Positions 63,696 through 64,000 of a DNA stretch of 64,000 nt are shown here, in pieces (position 1 is the stretch's first letter; every line of letters begins with the position of its first letter). A program made the position numbers and the translations under genes. The DNA is from Lamellibrachia columna (lineage: Eukaryota; Annelida; Polychaeta; Sabellida; Siboglinidae), in assembly GCA_963662155.1 (NCBI GenBank), contig OY759263.1, positions 32,664,106-32,728,105 of the forward strand. Reading direction: 5' to 3'. The notes beneath the pieces are model-generated. The model ran no database searches, was not told where the DNA came from, and saw nothing but the letters and a program-made list of their open reading frames with translations.

Positions 63696-64000
63696 GATTA
63701 ATATAAAATAAAAATCGACATAAACGTAGGGATAGGTGGTGGGGTCATGACAACAAAGGTGTGTCGGTGAATTTTCGTTTCATTTCCAACGTCTTCCAAC
63801 ACATCCACATACTTTTTCATCGAGTCCATGAATTTGGACAGACCCTACTTGGCGAGATCGTGCGTTCCTTTCTGCACCAGCTACACGTCGTCGCCTCCGA
63901 TTTGGATATCACCAAGGGGATGGCGGAAAGACTTTTTTAAATTTTCCGTTAGTAGAAACTCAGTAAAATTTGATGTTTTTGGTTATCCGCTTTGTGTTTC
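63696..64000 (-). pseudogene. PC-esterase/SGNH-like pseudogene, copy 2 (partial)
   Basis: Only the 3' third of the second tandem copy lies in the window. It reads DVLLVQKGTHDLA-type residues (here VQLVQKGTHDLAK by position) near 63895-63848, then a TAG at 63845-63847 at the same place as in copy 1, then GLSKFMDSMKKYVDVL and ITPPPIPT. The shared TAG indicates the lesion predates the duplication or was homogenised. Confidence 0.6.

Overview
This window looks like repeat-dominated nuclear DNA from an animal, most likely a marine invertebrate. The evidence is AT-rich, intron-style eukaryotic sequence, many decayed CR1/L2/Jockey-type LINE retrotransposons, at least one tRNA-derived SINE, long dinucleotide microsatellites, kilobase-scale minisatellites, and remnants of extracellular-glycan gene families that are commonly expanded in invertebrates. 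I cannot name the species. No bacterial, phage or organellar signature is visible, and I see no intact protein-coding gene.

Layout. 0-2 kb: a CR1/L2-like LINE remnant (-). 2.7-3.2 kb: a dispersed repeat, R4. 3.2-4.4 kb: an alpha-1,3-fucosyltransferase (GT10) pseudogene (-). 5.5-5.8 kb: a tRNA-derived SINE. 6.4-8.1 kb: dispersed repeat R1 and a possible glycosyltransferase remnant (-). 9.4-10.1 kb: a LINE 3' end (+). 11.0-11.5 kb: a 213-bp tandem duplication. 12.1-12.5 kb: TA/TG/G microsatellites. 12.9-18.55 kb: a near-full-length LINE ('LINE A', +) whose reverse transcriptase is interrupted by two giant (TA)n tracts. 18.8-19.2 kb: a GC-rich 44-bp minisatellite. 19.9-20.8 kb: a second copy of LINE A without the TA expansion (-). 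21.9-23.4 kb: an L2/CR1-like LINE (-). 24.0-25.3 kb: a GACTTG-rich stretch and a 34-bp minisatellite. 25.4-27.5 kb: an RT fragment (+) and a CR1-type ORF1 with PHD-like and SGNH-esterase parts (-). 28.9-34.3 kb: a 5.4-kb, 34-bp minisatellite with two inverted islands. 35.0 kb: a candidate Pol II promoter.

35.5-42.2 kb is a mosaic of dispersed repeats (R1, R2, R3), a LINE that has lost its catalytic core, and nested segmental duplications. 42.2-50.2 kb holds opposed LINE pairs occurring twice (LINE C + and LINE D -), a Rex1-like fragment, and two copies of another LINE endonuclease region abutting GA-rich tracts. 50.2-60.7 kb is a 10.5-kb satellite of about 54 bp per unit, with a detached piece at 44.74-44.91 kb and one inverted piece at 45.77 kb. 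61.1-61.5 kb is a (TA)n/(GTGTGC)n tract. 61.7-62.2 kb is a second copy of R4. 62.4-64.0 kb holds tandemly duplicated PC-esterase/SGNH-like pseudogenes (-).

The DNA is shaped by three processes: LINE insertion and decay, segmental and tandem duplication, and microsatellite expansion. The most informative pattern is LINE A. It gained two (TA)n tracts of about 680 and 475 bp exactly where the ancestral coding sequence was already a short Ile/Tyr codon (ATA/TAT) run, and the sister copy at 20 kb shows the unexpanded state of the first site. I found no convincing new functional gene system. Array lengths depend on the assembly being correct.
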